Notes under the pieces: generated by a model | What the model was told of the DNA's origin: nothing | The model's input: the letters and a program-made list of their open reading frames with translations, nothing else | Databases searched by the model: none | DNA from: Pelargonium nanum | Lineage: Eukaryota > Streptophyta > Magnoliopsida > Geraniales > Geraniaceae | Direction: 5' to 3' | Assembly: GCA_036897485.1 (NCBI GenBank) | Contig: JAYMTF010001690.1 | Coordinates: 1 to 21,848 of the forward strand | Length of the DNA stretch: 21,848 nucleotides | Made by a program: the position numbers and the translations under genes | Shown here: positions 7,572 through 20,269 of the stretch, piece after piece | How the letters are laid out: the number at the start of each line of letters is the position of its first letter | Numbering within the stretch: position 1 is the stretch's first letter

Positions 7572-9929
7572 ATGGAAACCTCCGGCGAACCAAAATCGCT
7601 GCTGGCGGAGGTGAAGCTGAAGCCGATCGAAGCAACACCAGAGTCGTTCAAAGAATACGGCCAGGTCATCGAGGCCTCGCCGGACGGCGACGAGTTTGGT
7701 CCTCACGATGCTCAGCTCGACCTAAGCCGTGGAGTCCCCAGGTATGCTTCGTCTTCTACATCACCTACGGTGTCGATTTCTGATACTGAAGCTCCTTACA
7801 TTGAAAATCTAAGATCATCGATCAATTAGGTTTTTGGTTACAATTAGGTTGTGTATTTCGTTTAAGAATTTTGCCCTCAACTTACATTGAATTTAAGCAA
7901 ATATTTCAAACCTATGTAAGGTAAGAGAAATGAAAGTTTGTGATAGAATAACTATCATTTTGTTAGTTCCAAATGTGGACTATCATTCATGGTGAGGTCA
8001 TAATGATTTTTCCTTACAAATATGGTAGGTTGGTAATGAATGGCGTATTCGTGACAGACAATTATTAGTGGTTGGTTTCAAATACTTACAATCATGTTCC
8101 AAATTTGGTAGGTTGGACATGAGTGGCCATTTTTTTATATGATAACAATCTATTGTGGGTTCCGAATTCTTACAATTGTGGTCAGGACACAAAGATTTTT
8201 CCTTACATATTTGGTACGCCGGGCATGGATGGCAGATTCTTGATAGAATAACTATATGTAGCTGGTCTCAAATCTTGACAATCATGGTCATATTAGAAAA
8301 AAACAAATATTTCAGACTTTGTACTTGGGCAATCAAAGCCATACCTAATGGCAGTGAATCGTGAGTAACAAAAGAATGATAAAACCTCATTATCATGGGA
8401 ATTCCTAGTTAATTGTAAACATTTTGGTTCCATGTGTAGGTTTTACATCATGCATCTTGCAAACCGACCACTCAAATTTTCTATAATTACACACCATGCG
8501 AGTGTTACCCAATGCCTTGGTTCCATTGGCGGTCATGTGTGGTATCTTGGAGTGGCTAAGCCGTCCATATTGGATTCAGGCGAAGAGAAGGGTGATGCTG
8601 TGAAGTCACATTGTGGTCATTTGTACGCGCCTCCTGCAGTTGATGACATCCGCTTTTTCAGAATTGAGGGTCCAAAGTTTTTGAAGCTTAATAGAGGGAC
8701 ATGGCATGCTGGACCTTTATTCAAGGCAGATGAAATGGACTTCTACAATCTAGAACTAAGCAACACGAATGTAAGATGCTCCTCCTCTATGCTCCAATTG
8801 CTATATCTGGATTTCATTGTCATTCCTTTCATCCACCTGCAAAGCTGCTAATGATATTAATTTCATATTCTAGATTGGTTTCTTGACTTGCCTGATTTAA
8901 GAAAATATTAAAAATAAACTTTACTGATCGAAAGATGATGATGTCATGAACAATGTTATATGGTATCATAAGTTCATGTAAATTGTTTTCTGGAAGCGAA
9001 AATGGTTTTACAGCTTGTTGAATAATGAAATAGATGATAGTGCTCTTGGAGGAGCCAAGATTTTCTTGTTGAACCACGTTCCCCATCAAGACGTGATTTT
9101 TTTTTTTCAATTGCATTTCTCATCATGACATCATGTTAAATCGATTTTTTAACTGTCCATCACAGAGAGACATGCTAAGTGTAATAATATCTCTAAACAT
9201 TACTACATGCATGAGAGAGATCATACTACGACCTTTTCACTTGTCATTTTTGTACATTTGTGTTATGTTTAGTGGCATGGCGTTTATAGGCAACCACCTA
9301 TGGTGAAATTATTACAAAATGAGTACTTAAGTTGGTATGAGCTATCATGAGGGAGTGATTTGATGAAGCATCTCGTTTACTCGAGTAGGTTAAGAAAACT
9401 GGGATCAGGAGGGATAGAATATTCAGAACTCATTTGGCCCTAACAGAAAGTGGTATATTTGGCTCAACTGAGCTCAACATAATAGAGCCTTGGTTGAAAC
9501 TGGAAACTTCTTGGATCAGGTGTTACAGGAAATGGAAATGATAACAGTAAAAACCTAGCTTTAGGTCTAATGCCTCAAGGACTATATAGTTTAGTAATTA
9601 GCGGAGATTGATCATATGGGAAGCTTGAATAAAACTTTCATAGGTGTTTCTATAACAATTACTTCCTCCGTTCCAAAATGAGTGTCCACTCTCTGTGATA
9701 GTGTATTTATCGGCAATAATATTAAATCTATTAATAATGAAAGATTTTGTCTCCCAGGAGGAGATAAAATGTAATGATACTTGTGAACTGAGCTGCTCAT
9801 ATATTTTTTGTTCAAACAATGAGTTGCTTAGTAATGTGTTATTTTTATTGCTTCTCTTTGCAGGTGGTGGATCACACGACCCATAACTTTGCTAAGAAAA
9901 ACGGCGTTGTGTTTGTGGTGGATGAGTAG
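7572..9929 (+). CDS. Ureidoglycolate lyase/hydrolase (AllA, PF04115) family protein
   Basis: Three exons join in phase (7572-7741, 8440-8770, 9864-9929), giving 188 aa, slightly longer than bacterial AllA (about 160 aa). The start is the first ATG after a CT-rich leader. The fold is expected to be cupin-like. HASVTQCLGSIGGHVWYLG (about residues 84-102) and LNRGTWHAGPLF (about 143-154) align with the bacterial segments HPLGTQAFIPMKG and the WHHPLF region of AllA; the His and Trp-His there belong to the barrel pocket. There is no signal peptide or membrane segment. Bacterial AllA splits ureidoglycolate to glyoxylate and urea. Plants use a different enzyme (UAH) for that step, so the plant substrate is uncertain. 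The family assignment is firm; the reaction is not. Arabidopsis keeps similar genes next to its SAMTL gene, as I recall. Confidence 0.9.
7942..8296. repeat. Degenerate tandem array, about 100-bp units, in intron 1 of the AllA-like gene
   Basis: About 3.5 copies start at 7942 (GATAGAATAACTAT), 8053 (GACAGACAATTATT), 8141 (GATAACAATCTATT) and 8242 (GATAGAATAACTAT), with periods of 111, 88 and 101 bp. Each unit continues with a (G)GTTCCAAAT block, then CTTACAATCATGGTC, then (in copies 1 and 3) GATTTTTCCTTACA, then TTTGGTAGGTTGG and ATGGC. Copy 2 lacks the middle block. The array fills about half of the 698-bp intron. Confidence 0.7.
8771..9863 (+). other. Long intron 2 of the AllA-like gene
   Basis: This 1093-bp intron (donor GTAAGA, acceptor TTTGCAG) contains a lone Stowaway-like end at about 9661-9690. 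The rest is AT-rich sequence that I cannot assign to a known element, and I see no other coding exon. Confidence 0.75.
9661..9690. mobile_element. Lone Stowaway-like MITE terminus
   Basis: CTTCCTCCGTTCCAAAATGA followed by GTGTCCACT matches the same terminal consensus as the MITE at 4181-4437 and follows a TA dinucleotide. I found no convincing opposite end within a few hundred bases, so this looks like a truncated or diverged copy. Confidence 0.55.
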
Positions 9930-10841
9930 CGGCCAATAATCCAATTGAAGGATGCAATGAGTGAGGTTGAAAATTGAAATAAGGTGCATTTTGATAAACT
10001 GTGTATGTATATAATGCACATCACATCTTTCTGTTCTGTTGTATATCCTTTTTCTTCTATTTCTGGAATCTTTGTTTCTCTTGAAACAACATAGTAATGA
10101 AAATGATTCTGATGATTGAACTTGATTTTTCAGTCCATTTGAATTGAACGGTCAAAAGTGGTCAGAATCGGTTTTGATATTGGACAAAAGAACTCACAAT
10201 TCATTTTACGCTAGGTCAACACGAACATGTTAAGCTTGCAAATGAATAGCACAACACGATTTGAGAGACTTGCTTAAATAAATGAATTTATGTTAGCACG
10301 ATGTGAATGTTTATTTCAATACAACTAATGAGTTCACAATATGATTCAACACGTTTGACAGAACTTGATCCATGGAATTGTATAACTCAAATTTGTCTTT
10401 GTTACCTTAGACATCAAACATGAAACCGATTATATTGAATCCACGTAAATGATACATGGAAATTTATAAATCGGATAGTGATTACAACTTGGTGTGTGTA
10501 CAATGAAAACAAGTAAAATTAGGGTTATAGGCTTGTCAGATAAACCAATTGACTCTCACACTAGAGGGAAGTGACCTGCATGAAAACGGTACAGTTCCAG
10601 GAATGCAGAGGCAAAGCTAAACCATGTCGCAACATTGTAAGAAGAGAAAATGACAAACAATTCAAAACGATCTTTCCTTTTATTTGTTAATCATGTAGTT
10701 TAATTCAGTCACAGACAGAAATGACACGAAAAAACCAACCGTTACAAGCAGTTTACGGCAGCATTTCTGTCTGCAGTCACGAATAAATCAATACTCCATT
10801 AGAAGACACAAAAACAAGGCAGTGAGAGATTAAACTTCTTG
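9930..10841. other. Intergenic between the convergent AllA-like and GET4 genes
   Basis: This stretch should hold both 3' UTRs, since the genes converge here. The part at about 10200-10370 has repeated ACACGA/CAACACG motifs (AACACGAACATG, AGCACAACACGATT, TTCAACACGTTTG). These resemble a dispersed plant repeat rich in ACACGAC, also glimpsed at 16320-16430. I see no gene. Confidence 0.45.
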
Positions 10842-13800
10842 TCACTTTGGCATTTGCTGAGCTCCCATCATCTGCACAACAATATTCCAAGTCATTTTGT
10901 TTGTAAAGAACCCAAAGAGTTTTTGATAGTCCATAGATTGAATCAACACTTCACAAGTACTAAATAATCACCTTGATGATATCACCAAATACTCCTTGGA
11001 GGGAATTCCTACGCTGTACTCCGTAAAACTTCTGTGCAATTTCATCTAGCAGCTAAATCGCAGAATCACGTGTTACAACTCAAGCTTGCATCGAAAATGC
11101 CAAAATCGTATATATGCATGACACATTTGTGGAAACCAAGTCGGCTATGTGAATAACTTGGTCCCGTGTTCAAGAGCTTTAAGAGAAAGAGTGTGTGCAT
11201 AGGTGGATTTGTTATGAACGAGACTATCCGAGGAAGGGTTGGGGGGTGGTCAAATTAAGATAAGATGCGTGAAAACTGTTTAAACCTGTAAGGTGGTTTG
11301 GACATGTGGAACATAGGGAGACGAGTAACCCCATAAGAAAATGTGAGAATGCATCCGACTCCATGTTAACATGGAGAGTAGTGAAGTTGATTAGATAATG
11401 ATAGAGATTATGAGTAGAGGACCCCAAAGAGTTTTGCTAAAGGATTCATGTAGCCAACTCCAACATTGTTTGGGAAATGGATAAATGAATGTCGTTATTT
11501 TTAATTAGAAAACAAAAACTACGTACCTCATTAAGTGTGGGTTCCTTTTCTATAGCAACCTTGAAACTTGATCTCAACATAGTGAAAAGTGGTAAAGAAT
11601 CTCTCTCCAGCCTACATGGGAAGAATATCAAGAACTCATTTCATATGCCAACAGTCTCCATGCTTATACTAACCATATCCAACCCTTCCCTGTAGATGGG
11701 CTCTAAAAAGACTTCCGAGTATGTAATAAGAAAAATATGAACTGCAACTTACGTCTGCAGAAGATAAATGCTGAACTTTATCAAATCTGATTTGGGAAAT
11801 TCAATCGACTTAGCTTCTGCTTGCTTCCTTACTTCCTCCATAAGACTATTGGCATCTTTAAGATTGCCGATAGATAAATACCTGGCATAAAATGAGAAAC
11901 CGAATGAAATTCCAATCTTCTAGAACCTCTAATAAGTACTAATGCTACGAACAAGTTAAACTCCAACCGGCTCAAGCACCTACCTCCTGTACGAGGGTGT
12001 AATTGTGAAGTTGGGCATGCAAGAGACCTTTTTTTGAGCTAATTTTAACTTATATGATGCAGTAACTAAAATGTTCCAAAAATTTCTTTACAAGACTACC
12101 ATCACTTATATCGTCTTCTTTCTAAATCTTGCCCTCGCAGGGAATGTATAGTAACCCTAATGGGTCCACAGGACTTGGCCCCTGAGTGCAAAGATTCTAC
12201 GAGTCCAAATATGAGTTTAATGGTATTTCAGTAGGAACAAGAAGTGTTGGATAATATGAATTGACTTGGCTGTTCAACTCCACTGAAAATGATAAATATA
12301 TCAGGAAAATGTGTGCTTACATGAGAACTGCCTGCACAATGGCCAAATCACCTTCACCTGGATAACACTGCATATTTGAAAAGCATATAACTCTACATTA
12401 AGCAACCACAGGTTCACAGGTAAAATGATAGAGAAGAAACTTTGTACAATAAGTCAATTAATAAATTGCAGGAGATTATGCCATTCTAGGGCTGTCTCCA
12501 AGAATTTAGCGACTGGCTAGGGCGTGTCCAAAGAATAAAAATCTCTTATTCTTTCTTTCAATGTTAAATTTACAGAACAGAAGCCTAAAACTAAAATTTA
12601 ATCTAATAAATATCGAAATTTTGCTAAGAAGACTATCAGAAAGGGAAATAAAAAGTCAATCATGAAATACACTGTACAGGATTGAGCATAATATACAGTA
12701 AAACGAAGCTAACCTTGCCCAAAAAATTTACTAGAATAGAGGCAAACTTCTGTGGGTTGTTTCCCCTAACAAAGTGATAAGATACTCTGGCCATATCCTG
12801 CAAAGAAGCAATATTTTAATGTGAACCATGCAACTGCAGAATGGGAGCCAAATATTAATGTTGCGTCCTACAAGCCATCGTTGGAGATACGCATAACTAA
12901 ATAACAGACGTTTTCATGCAATCCTCAAAATGATCCTATGCTATAGTGCACATGAATTGACAGGAACTGATGATATTGACCAATTTCATATACTATTTGT
13001 AGGTAGCATTATCATTCCATTACCAAAAGAAGTCTCAAGCACTCTATTAGTCAATTTCTATTAGTATGTGCTTAAAGTATGCTATCCCCTTCGCCTAGTA
13101 TGTTGAGAATAAGGAAAACTTCATAGAACTAATTTCGAGATCACGCATTAAGTAAAGAGCTATTTTCTGATACTTGGCATTTTTTTTTATGTCAAACATA
13201 CCACTTCAGGAGACTCAGAATACAAATAGTCAGCTAGCATAGCATGTATTTGTGGGGACCCAGCTTTATCCTCCCCAAACTCTGCAGACCACCTAAAGAA
13301 CATCATGAATGCATTAAAAGACAGGATAAAAAGTACATAACAATACAAAGTAAATTGATACATGCACACTCATATATTTCCCATTCACAATGACATGCAT
13401 AACAAATCTACTGGTTTCAGAAAAAAACACAGACACTCTTTACTTCCTGAATGAAATAAACTAAATTTACTCGTGTCCTAGATCCACGATATAGTGTAAA
13501 TCAATGCACGAGAATATGTACTGTTCTGTATTGTTGCTCAACTAAACAGAGATTCTCCTTATAATCACAGATTTAATCACTAGATCTGAAATGACAAAAA
13601 GAGAGGCAATCCATGCATTCTGCTTTCTACAACACAGATTGCCTTACTGTGAAAAAGCTTTATATAAAAGTCTTCATGTTCAGATATGTCATAGATAAAG
13701 TCATCCTACTACATTCCTCTGACACAAATGTGGGTACAATCAACGAGAACTTACGATAATGATTACAATTGAACATATCAAATACATCAGCACAAAGAAA

Positions 13801-15909
13801 TGTAGAAGAAAAGGTAAACATCTCAATGTTCCCCAAAAAAATTGATATACTTGATAAAAACAAGAATTATCACAAGGTCCTTTCAAGCAATTGAAAAAAA
13901 TGGCTACAATATCTCACTTGATAGCAGCTTTTAAGAATGATGAACAGGCCTCCACACGAGTTTTTGCTGCCCCAAGGGCCTCATCAAGTTGTTGCACGTC
14001 ATCGTCTTCCACAACTTCCCCCAGGTGATGTGGAAGAGGGACCCGAGGAAACAGTTCGTAAATTTTCCTGACACGGTCTATCATGGTGTTCAGTCATATT
14101 CACGACAAAAGCAAAGGTCCAAATTATAAATACAACACGCAACCACAAACAACCACAGTAAAGGCAAGACAAAGACAAAGTCTTGTTAATTTTCCAAATT
14201 CTAACTTGCATACATACCACGAGTAACATTGAGTCTCCTGAACAACCAAGGGGGTTGCTTGAGAAGTATTATAATTTCATTGCAAGGCAAGAACTCACAA
14301 GGGGGAAGGGTAAAGTTGGTCCATAAAAAATTATGTGAAAGGGTGATAACTGACCGAGGGTTTCTTCATCATAAGGATATTTCCCTTTAACAAGTGTATC
14401 CACAAACAAACCAGCAAGCTCTGCCCCACAAGTAACCTGAAATGTTGTCAGGCCTAACTTATCAATCAATAAGAAAATAAACATTGAACAGAACTTCATA
14501 ACATATTATGCCATGCGCAATTCATAAAGCTATAGGTTCATCCAATATAACAAATTTATTAACAAATAATTTAGATAAATCCAAATGCAAGTGTCATATG
14601 AAACACCCATGACCCGGATTTAGTTGTAGAATCTTGAACCTCAATCAAATTTAGCCAATTAACACATGTCATATCAAGCCTGGCTAATTGTAGCAACAAG
14701 ATTTCAAAATATATAACCACTAATACCAATGACATTATGAAGAGGTAGTCAGATCAATGTGCTAAATCTATTGAAGAAGGACTCAAGCTCATTAAGTCCA
14801 AATCCAACCAACTAAGAGTACTAGAATTAAGGACAGTCGATCAGGAAATAATTTAACATAATGAAAAGTGTAAACCCATAAAATGAAATTATGTACATTG
14901 TATTACAAGTCATAGTAAAGCCAAGACTCAAATCTTAGTTCCTAGCTCCTAAATAACCTGCTCGTTCGTCAATTGTAAGCATGCTCCTGCCTGAATGAGG
15001 TCTAATGCTTCGGAATACCTCTCGGCAAGTATGTATCTGTAGTTAAGCATGCCGATTATGTCAGTAGATATACCTTGTGACAAAACTAAAACCTCAAAAA
15101 AATCGCAACGAACAGCAACTTCAGTATAGAAACAAGATTAATGATAATTGACAAAATCTACCCAAAATGAGTGAACAAAAACTGGTCAGGATTATGACAT
15201 AATCAACATTATGAACGTCGCTTATGATTGGGTTATTATAAACTGCATAAAGGCAGTTACTCAAAATAATTAGCTGCTGATATGGTAATATATACAAACA
15301 AAGAGCTGTTGCTATCTCCTAACTTCAATAAAGCAATGATCCTGAATACGAAAAACACTATATCTGAAGCTCATTACATTTTGCAAAGGAATTAAAATCA
15401 AGCTGAAAAATAAAATAATATGAATTTCAAGCAAAGAATAATATAGAGCTAGCACCTTGCACTGATGGACTTGTACATCTGCTGAGCTCCATAGTAATTA
15501 CCATCCTTTACAACTTTCTCTATTTTTTCGATATTCTGCAACAATTAATAATCAATAATGTTACTCACTATCTCATTTTCTTTCCCAAAATACCGTGCAT
15601 TTGGGAATTTATTTCCTGATTCAATTTTACATAATTAGGAATCATAACTATGATGAGGAATGTTCTAAATTCCTATGAAATATGAAACAAAACTAAAAAC
15701 AAGTCAACAACCCATTGCAATTCGGAACATCAGCCGCAGAATTGATATTCAAAAAACCAACTTTCCAATACATTTTCTCGGCAACCAAACACACAGAAAG
15801 AACGATATTAATTATTAAAAAAAAAACAATTTAAATGATGAAGAGAAATATATACCTCCTGAGCCGGAGGTAGCACGGCTTTGGCTTTTCTGGCTCTCTC
15901 TCGCCACAT
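10842..15909 (-). CDS. GET4: GET4 homologue, tail-anchored protein insertion factor
   Basis: Twelve exons, in transcript order: 15909-15856, 15535-15456, 15036-14958, 14436-14355, 14077-13918, 13292-13202, 12797-12714, 12367-12321, 11881-11753, 11611-11527, 11052-10972 and 10871-10842. The sum is 1002 nt, or 333 aa, near the roughly 324 aa of Arabidopsis At5g63220. ATG 15909 begins [18 protein letters not shown], matching the family start MSRERAKR..LPPAQE, and no in-frame ATG lies upstream. Recognisable blocks are [17 protein letters not shown], the acidic [57 protein letters not shown] and [19 protein letters not shown]4 is a cytosolic alpha-solenoid that bridges the GET3 ATPase to upstream chaperones, handing tail-anchored proteins to the ER. 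There is no transmembrane segment. Intron 10 carries an antisense LINE relic. The gene is divergent from RPS23. Confidence 0.92.
11220..11475 (+). mobile_element. Degenerate LINE 3' fragment (end of ORF2), in GET4 intron 10
   Basis: On the + strand, opposite to GET4, conserved pieces of the plant LINE reverse-transcriptase C-terminus occur in order: KMREN (about 11262-11276), [10 protein letters not shown] followed by NPIRKCEN after a frameshift (from 11291), and HVANSN near 11446-11463, corresponding to the usual HVADP end. Stops and frameshifts break the frame, so it is inactive. Only the last 250 bp or so survive, as expected of 5'-truncated LINE insertions. Confidence 0.7.
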
Positions 15910-15931
15910 GGCTGAATTGAGATCGTGCCGG

Positions 15932-15949
15932 CGTCGTCGTCGTCGTCGT
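15932..15949. repeat. (CGT)6 trinucleotide repeat
   Basis: Six CGT units lie in the GET4 5' leader, 23 bp upstream of the ATG. Read on the - strand in the GET4 frame they encode an arginine run, but no in-frame ATG precedes it, so it is leader sequence. Confidence 0.85.
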
Positions 15950-16496
15950 CTCCGACTCCGATTAGCAGAGAAAGAGATGGAGATGTTGTTGTTGTGTTGG
16001 TGTTTATTAGAGAGCAAATTAAACCAAACCGAAATGAGTTAATAATAGCATATATTGTTACAAATTCGGTAACGTGACATCCACTACTGTCTTGCCAGTT
16101 TCAGCCCACATATCTCTAACCCGACCCACTTTTGCTGACCCAACACATGCTTCATGGTTTTCGAGTTTGTGCTCTTGCTCTTTTTTCCTAACAAACATTC
16201 ACATATACTAGACCTTTCAATTTGTGTCTGATGCAAATCGTAAAGATCTCAAACGGGGAATCTTAGTCACACGTCGTTACAAGTTTGTGGGGTCCGCTTT
16301 GGGTGTTAGAGTGTTAGGCTTTCAGGTGCACCGAACACGAGTAGGGCTGACAATTCGTACGTGCGTGTCGTGCTGAAATTTTTTCGTGTTCTGCAAGACC
16401 CGACACGATTAGTAATCGTGCCACATGGACCAAATTGAGATTTTTTTTATAGCTATGTGAAGAAACAACTAGTTACTTGATCCATTGAGATGATGA

Positions 16497-16567
16497 GGCC
16501 CAATAAGAATAATTGGGCCAGCCCATAACAAGAATAAAAATGCATTACCTTATGAAAGCCCGGCCCA
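16497..16567 (+). promoter_or_regulatory. Cluster of four site II motifs, RPS23 promoter
   Basis: TGGGCC/GGCCCA occurs at 16497-16502, 16514-16519 and 16562-16567, and AGCCCA (TGGGCT reversed) at 16520-16525. Site II elements bind TCP-class factors and drive growth-linked expression of plant ribosomal-protein genes. The cluster lies 70-140 bp upstream of the telo-box. Confidence 0.8.
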
Positions 16568-16635
16568 ATTAGCCAATTATCGGCATCATCATGCAAAATT
16601 TCCAACCGTTGGATGAAGGAGAAGAATGTAATTTC

Positions 16636-16643
16636 TAGGGTTT
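16636..16643 (+). promoter_or_regulatory. Telo-box (TAGGGTTT), RPS23
   Basis: TAGGGTTT is the reverse complement of AAACCCTA. Together with upstream site II motifs it is the standard signature of plant translation-machinery promoters. It lies about 100 bp before the RPS23 ATG, at or near the transcription start. Confidence 0.8.
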
Positions 16644-16743
16644 TTGTTAAGATTTTGCAGAGCCTTCTACTGATCGATCACATTGTCGTCAACAATCTCC
16701 TTATCCCTCTGTTGCAGTCAACGAACCACTTCTCTCCGCGACG

Positions 16744-18611
<1,868 letters not shown>

Positions 18612-19207
18612 TTCTTAGCAGGCCAGCGTAGTTTTGTCACCAATACCTTAAATTTTAGTTTTTGTTTGTCATGACAAGAAGAAAATTTGATGTGATAAGA
18701 TCTTTTTGCATGCAATATCTTTTATCTCATTTAATGTAAGCTTCTTTCAATGGATTGAAATTTCTTAATGCAAGTTAGATTGCAATTTGTTAACTATTGA
18801 GAATCAATCACCACAGCAACACAAAATATAATACCCTAATGGACTCCAAAAATGCCATAATCTTTGTTGCATAAAAAGATTGAGTGAAGTTGTTGATGAA
18901 AGGAAACACATCTCAAACTCAGCTAAAAGTTTTAACATTCGATCCTGACCATAATACGCCATTGCGACCGCCTGTTGAAAGGCTATACCATAAATAAATG
19001 ATAGTTCCATACAAAAACAAAACATAGAACATGTAGCATTTCTTGAATCTAGTAGGGTAGGGTAAGCTACTGATGAGGCCAAAACTTGTTTGTTCCTCCA
19101 TGATTTTGATAGAGATAATCATATACTTTAACATGCAGGAAAATCAAGCTGATTTTGATCTACAAATCTAGTAATCATATAAAACAACAATAACTACCAA
19201 GGAGGGG

Positions 19208-19428
19208 TCAGTACCCGTTGCTATGCATTTGCACCAACTCTAGTATGTAAGATTCAACGCGACGCCATCTGAAATCGAAAATTAAAGAGATAACCAGCTC
19301 AGGTTTCTTCAGCAGTCCATTCAAACATGGGTTGCAGAAGCTTGAGTAACCTATTTTCTTGGCTAGCTTCATTCTCAAATATCAAAGAGTGCCTTTGCTT
19401 TCTTCACTGCTTCACTGTTCGCCTTCCC
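19208..19428 (-). pseudogene. Possible decayed coding segment, unrecognised
   Basis: Reading the - strand, protein-like patches appear in successive frames. After a possible acceptor (ACGTAG) comes KANSEAVKKAKALFDI then a stop. One base shifted is FENEASQENRLLKLLQPMFE then WTAEET and a stop. In another frame an ATG at 19372 opens 54 codons ending WRRVESYILELVQMHSNGY and TGA at 19210-19208. GATTTCAG just before the TGGCG of this last patch would also be a good acceptor. No single frame joins all three without a shift or splice. It could be a broken gene copy, or terminal exons of a transcript I cannot reconstruct. I do not recognise the family. Confidence 0.25.
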
Positions 19429-20007
19429 CTACGTATGAAAAATTTCAGAAACAAAGATTTAATCTAACAAATGACGCGGAAGGTGTGATAAGGAGATGGA
19501 AAACAACAAAAGAAATAGGTTTTATCTCACATGCAACACATAAATTCAGCTATGTATCTCTACTCAATTTTTATCTTTCCAATAGAACTATACTACTGGA
19601 GGGATCTAAAACTGATTGCAGGAAAAAATGTGGTGGACTAGATCTTTGTGCATGCCCCAACTCTAAGCTCCTCGGATAACACAAAAGTTCAAAACCGGTA
19701 GAGCTCAAACGAATAAGAATCATATTAAATAGAATCAAAATCGATGCAACGAGTCTACGTAAATTGCTCACAAGGTTTCGATCTAATAATATAACACCTA
19801 CCAAAGAACATGAATTCCAATTCGGATTTTTATTTTTGTTTTTAACACATAAGATTCCAATCTATCCATTTCCTGGCTACAGCTTCCTTTCCTCTTCCTA
19901 ACACCCACTTCATCCACCAACTCATATTCAAAAACACAAAAGGAACAATTATTAACGACCTAGGTCCTTCTTTCATGCCAAATCTATAGAGTAGTTGAAA
20001 TGAAGCA

Positions 20008-20180
20008 AAAAAAGGGAGGCCCAGTGCACGAGGCTCCCACCATTGTGGGGTCTGTGGAGAGGGTCATTTATGTCGCAACCTTAGCCCTACTTACGCAGAG
20101 AAGTTATTTCTCTTATTCGAATGCATGACGTAATGTCACAAGGCAACAACTTTAACATTGCTCCTAGGCTCACCACCCTC
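20008..20180 (+). mobile_element. Au-like SINE
   Basis: AAAAAAAGGGAGGCCCAGTG then CACGAGGCTCCCACC, then TGTGGGGTCTGTGGAGAGGG then TCATTTATGTCGCAACC, match my memory of the angiosperm Au SINE. GGCCCAGTGCA fits a tRNA box A, and TATTCGAATGCATGAC near 20117 fits a diverged box B about 90 bp downstream. CACAAGGCAACAACTTTAAC and CTCCTAGGCTCACC close the element, and a T-rich stretch follows. It is about 170 bp, near full length. A short TGAAAT occurs on both sides but is too brief to prove a target-site duplication. The element lies 90 bp downstream of the PWWP stop codon. Confidence 0.75.
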
Positions 20181-20269
20181 AACCACATTTATTTTTTGTT
20201 ATTTCTTTTAGATAAAAAGGGACATGAAATTGTTTTAGAATCAAATTTTACCTGAACTTTCCGATCAAA

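Larger units (their letters stand above)
15910..16743. promoter_or_regulatory. Shared divergent region between GET4 and RPS23
   Basis: The left end is the GET4 leader, with a CGT/GTC trinucleotide repeat at 15932-15949. The right end is the RPS23 promoter and leader. The part at 16320-16430 has CGTGTCGTGCTG and CCCGACACGATTA motifs like a dispersed ACACGAC-type plant repeat. I see no additional gene. Confidence 0.6.
18612..20269. other. Intergenic between convergent RPS23 and PWWP genes
   Basis: The left part (to about 18780) is the RPS23 3' UTR. A SINE lies at 20008-20180, and the last 90 bp before 20270 belong to the PWWP gene's 3' region. Short protein-like patches on the - strand at 19208-19428 are listed separately. 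An open + frame at 19359-19679 has no recognisable motif, and I do not call it a gene. No RNA gene is seen. Confidence 0.5.

Noticed and set aside
9400-9690. Complete Stowaway element between GGGATCAGGAGGGATA (about 9401-9416) and the end at 9661
   Set aside because: The two ends point outward, not inward, so they cannot bound one element. The first match is also weak.
12000-12240. Possible transposon piece in GET4 intron 8 (GGTCCACAGGACTTGGCCCC region)
   Set aside because: There is no terminal repeat, coding motif or matching copy in the window to support a call.
15907-16017. N-terminal extension of GET4 with a nine-arginine run
   Set aside because: The frame is open upstream to 16017 but starts with TTG there, not ATG. 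Homologues start at the MxRERA position, so 15909 is kept and the arginine run is treated as leader sequence.
19359-19679. 106-codon + strand open frame
   Set aside because: It has no recognisable motif, a low-complexity composition, and overlaps the - strand protein-like patches. It is most likely a chance frame.
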